Shown one piece after another: positions 7,541 through 9,975 of a stretch of DNA of 9,975 nt. The position numbers and the translations under genes are program-made. The notes beneath the pieces are model-generated. The model did not search any database. It had not been told where the DNA came from and worked only from the letters and a program-made list of their open reading frames with translations. Source of the DNA: Balneolaceae bacterium (GTDB taxonomy: Bacteria > Bacteroidota > Rhodothermia > Balneolales > Balneolaceae); the NCBI GenBank assembly GCA_007123785.1, contig SLGL01000293.1, positions 1 through 9,975 of the forward strand, given 5' to 3'. The stretch's first letter is position 1. Each line of letters begins with the position of its first letter.

Positions 7541-8794
7541 ATGGCCCGCAAAGAGTTTGACATCCCGGCAATGTACCAGTCCCCTGTTATCCGAAAAGTG
7601 AAGGAGGCTAACCAAATTACCGATCCCCGTAAAAAAGATCTTGCCCCCACCGAACTGGATTTCGGGCCGGTTTCCTTTTTGATTCCTCGACATTTCGGAT
7701 TTTGCTATGGTGTGGAAAACGCAATTGACATTGCATATCGTACCATCGAGGAGAATCCCGGCAGAGATATCTATCTGCTCAGCGAAATGATTCACAATCC
7801 CACAGTGAATGAAGACCTCCAAAAAAGAGGGGTGAAGTTTTTATTTGAAACCGATGGTACCGAACGCATTCCCATCAACTCACTCAACTCGGATGATATC
7901 GTGATTGTGCCCGCTTTCGGAACTACACTCGAAATTCAGGAGAAGCTTCAGGAGCGGGGAATTAACCCTTATCAGTACAACACCACATGCCCGTTTGTAG
8001 AGAAAGTTTGGAGACGCGGAAATCAGCTCGGGAAAAAAGGATACAGCCTGGTAATTCATGGAAAACACCGCCATGAAGAGACAAGAGCAACTTTTTCACA
8101 CAGTGCAGATCATTCACCAGTCGTTGTGGTTTTAAACCCTGAAGAAGCCCGAATCCTGGCCGAAATCCTCACTGAAAAACGGCCAATTGAAGAGTTTGAC
8201 ATCTATTTCGGCTATAAAAGCACCGAAGGTTTCAACCCTTTAAAAGATCTCGAATACTTTGGAGTAATTAACCAAACGACCATGCTTGCTACCGAAACAC
8301 AGGAAGTGATGGAAATCCTGAAAAAAGCCGCCGCCGAACGGTTTGGACAGGAAAATGTACTTAAACATTTTGCCGACACCTCTGATACGCTCTGCTATGC
8401 AACGAACGAAAATCAGTCCGCCACTTATGCACTTGCCGGAGCAAAACCGGATATCGCCATTGTTGTTGGCGGCTATAACTCTTCCAACACCATGCACCTG
8501 GTAGAAATTCTGGAACATCACTGCCCTACATTTCATGTTCGTGATGCCGGTGAATTCGACAGCCCTTCAGAAATACGCCACTTCGACCAGTGGGAAAAAG
8601 AGGTCTTAATCACAGATAACTGGCTTCCTGTTGAACAAAAGCGATTGCGCATTGCCATTACTTCCGGCGCCTCTTGTCCAGATGTTCTGGTCGATGAAGT
8701 TTTGCTGAAAGTACTATCATTTTATCCTCATTCGAAAGATGTGGAAACCGTGATCAAACCGTACGAAGAAAAAGGAATTGAAGAAACCGGATGA
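7541..8794 (+). CDS. ispH: 4-hydroxy-3-methylbut-2-enyl diphosphate reductase (IspH/LytB), long form
   Basis: IspH is a cytoplasmic iron-sulfur enzyme that reduces HMBPP to IPP and DMAPP, the last step of the MEP isoprenoid pathway. The protein has 417 residues, about 100 more than the E. coli enzyme, like the cyanobacterial and plastid-type long forms. The three cluster cysteines are C55 (FGFCYGV), C150 (NTTCPFV) and C285 (DTLCYATNENQ). Substrate-site residues are also present: H85 in HNPTVN, the HGKHRHEET segment with H178/E180, S314-S315-N316 in GGYNSSNT, and S378 in GASCPDVLVDEVL. An N-terminal extension of about 45 residues precedes the core, and a short acidic/basic tail follows it. The ATG at 7541 is chosen because MARKEFDIPAMYQSP leads straight into the conserved core. 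No Shine-Dalgarno sequence is visible, only an AT-rich leader with tandem repeats. It appears monocistronic. Confidence 0.97.
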   Translation: MARKEFDIPAMYQSPVIRKVKEANQITDPRKKDLAPTELDFGPVSFLIPRHFGFCYGVENAIDIAYRTIEENPGRDIYLLSEMIHNPTVNEDLQKRGVKFLFETDGTERIPINSLNSDDIVIVPAFGTTLEIQEKLQERGINPYQYNTTCPFVEKVWRRGNQLGKKGYSLVIHGKHRHEETRATFSHSADHSPVVVVLNPEEARILAEILTEKRPIEEFDIYFGYKSTEGFNPLKDLEYFGVINQTTMLATETQEVMEILKKAAAERFGQENVLKHFADTSDTLCYATNENQSATYALAGAKPDIAIVVGGYNSSNTMHLVEILEHHCPTFHVRDAGEFDSPSEIRHFDQWEKEVLITDNWLPVEQKRLRIAITSGASCPDVLVDEVLLKVLSFYPHSKDVETVIKPYEEKGIEETG

Positions 8795-8971
8795 ATTTTG
8801 GAAAATTCAGAGTCCTTCTCAATGTGAATCCTGACCGTTTTTTTCAAATACCAATAGACCATTTTTTCCTATAGTTTTCTGAAACCCTCGTAAACCACAG
8901 ATTTATTTTTTTCCACCGGTTCTTTATTTTTCGATTAAGCAGGTTTCATATCAAGCGTCAAAACAGAGTTC

Positions 8972-9975
8972 ATGAGCAAAAAAACAGTTTCCACTTCTCA
9001 TACAAAAAGGCTGCCTGCTGGTCTCCTTTTATTTGTTTTTTTGATCTATTCATGTAGACCCAGTGAACCACCTCCTGAACCGGAAGAATTCACTCTTGAA
9101 TACCTGATGTCCCTGTCCGACGAAGAGCTGATGGAACGCGACAGCGATGGGGACGGCCTCTCCGACTACGACGAAATCTATATCTACGGCACGGACCCTC
9201 TCAACCCTGACACCGATGGTGACGGCCTTACCGACTATGAAGAAATTTACGTTTATGGCACTGATCCTCTAAACCCTGACACTGATGGTGATGGTATTCC
9301 TGACGGTGATGAAATTCATATTTACGGAACAGACCCTCTCTTTCCCGACACAGATGGCGACGGACTGACCGACTGCCAGGAGGTTCTTCACACAAACCGG
9401 GAAGAGTGCGAAGACCCCGATTTTGACGGACCCTATGATGGCGGCTTTGGCACCGATCCATTAAATCCTGACACCGACGGCGATGGGCTTACGGATTGCC
9501 AGGAAGTCCTTCACACAAACCGGGAAGAGTGCGAAGACCCCGATTTTGACGGATCCTTCGATGGGGGTTACGGAACCGATCCATTAAATCCCGACACCGA
9601 TGGAGATGGATTCAGCGACGGGCAGGAAGTGGAAATGGGAACAGATCCACTCGATCCGTCTGATCCCCCTTTCATTCGTAAAAATGAACTCCATACCATC
9701 TATTTTGAACCGAACAGCTACGATATTTCTGATGAAGCTTCCGAACTCCTTCTCGAAAATGTGGAGAAATTAAACCATGCAGTTGAGTTCAGAATACAAG
9801 TGAACGGCATTGCACCAGATGAAGAACTGGCACTGAAACGAGCAGATGCCATCGTTGCCTTCTATCTTGAGCAGGGTATATCCCATGAACGAATAATATC
9901 ATCAGGTATTGAAGCTGATGCAGACAGTTGCGAAGAAAACACGAATTCCTCCAATTGCAAAAAAAGTCAACGAGG
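8972..9975 (+). CDS. lipoprotein with thrombospondin type 3 repeats and OmpA-like domain, partial
   Basis: The frame is open from ATG 8972 to the right edge, giving 334 residues. A lipoprotein signal peptide with a basic start and a hydrophobic core ends in the lipobox IYS-C28. A Pro/Glu linker leads to six calcium-binding TSP3-type repeats (residues about 57-233), recognisable as D-x-D-G-D-G-L-x-D-x-x-E followed by YGTDPLNPD. Repeats four and five are longer and each carries two cysteines (C135/C146 and C176/C187). Residues from about 239 match an OmpA/Pal-type peptidoglycan-binding domain: 'TIYFEPNSYDIS', 'LALKRADAIVAFYLEQGI' and 'ERIISSGI'. The 'NTNSSNCKKSQR' at the edge resembles the usual NRRVE closing region, so little of the domain may be missing. 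It is probably an outer-membrane lipoprotein linking surface to cell wall, comparable to TSP3-OmpA proteins of Bacteroidota. A 177-base gap separates it from ispH, so it likely has its own promoter. Confidence 0.9.
   Translation, partial: MSKKTVSTSHTKRLPAGLLLFVFLIYSCRPSEPPPEPEEFTLEYLMSLSDEELMERDSDGDGLSDYDEIYIYGTDPLNPDTDGDGLTDYEEIYVYGTDPLNPDTDGDGIPDGDEIHIYGTDPLFPDTDGDGLTDCQEVLHTNREECEDPDFDGPYDGGFGTDPLNPDTDGDGLTDCQEVLHTNREECEDPDFDGSFDGGYGTDPLNPDTDGDGFSDGQEVEMGTDPLDPSDPPFIRKNELHTIYFEPNSYDISDEASELLLENVEKLNHAVEFRIQVNGIAPDEELALKRADAIVAFYLEQGISHERIISSGIEADADSCEENTNSSNCKKSQR
9386..9553 (+). repeat. tandem duplication inside the TSP3 region of the lipoprotein gene
   Basis: Bases 9386-9430 and 9509-9553 are identical over 45 bases, with a period of 123 bases (41 codons). 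The surrounding repeat unit is similar but diverged at synonymous sites, such as GTT versus GTC just before the identical block. It encodes the Cys-containing unit DCQEVLHTNREECEDPDFDG twice. It is in frame and adds one whole TSP3-type repeat, consistent with a fairly recent unequal exchange or a gene-conversion event. Confidence 0.85.

Noticed and set aside
8793..8808. Dyad GAATTTT-GG-AAAATTC at the end of ispH as a terminator
   Set aside because: The stem is almost all A/T, the loop is only two bases and no T-run follows, so it does not qualify as an intrinsic terminator.
9228..9461. 77-codon minus-strand open frame in the TSP3 region
   Set aside because: It is a shadow caused by the repeated GAC/GAT-rich codons of the plus-strand lipoprotein.

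Overview
The window looks like chromosomal DNA of moderate GC from a Gram-negative member of the Bacteroidota/Balneolota group. Three signs support this. A large secreted protein ends in a type IX secretion (T9SS) type A sorting domain with the 'NPNYPNPFN' opening typical of Balneolota, Rhodothermota and Ignavibacteria. There are two lipoprotein signal peptides and a long-form IspH. Shine-Dalgarno sequences are generally absent. The phylum placement is inference from protein style.

Layout. Bases 2-2755 (+) hold a compact gene run: the 3' end of a gene whose tail resembles the HEAT-like C-terminus of bacterial sulfatases, an exported beta-propeller glycoside-hydrolase-like protein, and a complete lipoprotein sulfatase of the formylglycine (S1) type. 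Together they look like part of a locus for degrading sulfated polysaccharide. Convergent to it, after only 11 bases, is a 737-residue secreted metalloprotease-like protein (-) with three fibronectin type III domains and a T9SS tail (2767-4980). A 608-base gap follows. It contains a roughly 318-base imperfect inverted-repeat element (5200-5517) full of small hairpins, which looks like a MITE-like or otherwise interspersed non-coding repeat. Next is a DEAD-box RNA helicase (-, 5589-6878), then a second long gap (6879-7540) that ends in short AT-rich tandem repeats directly before ispH (+, 7541-8794), the last enzyme of the MEP isoprenoid pathway. The window closes inside a lipoprotein with six thrombospondin type 3 calcium-binding repeats and an OmpA-like domain (+, from 8972, running off the end). 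That open reading frame is clearly coding.

The housekeeping genes (helicase, ispH) and the surface or secreted genes (sulfatase locus, metalloprotease, TSP3-OmpA lipoprotein) do not form one pathway. I see no CRISPR array, tRNA, rRNA, transposase or phage gene. The items most worth following up are the inverted-repeat element, the uncharacterised beta-propeller protein beside the sulfatase, the non-standard zinc motif in the T9SS protein, and the recent 41-codon duplication in the TSP3 lipoprotein. I found no convincing new defence or mobile system.
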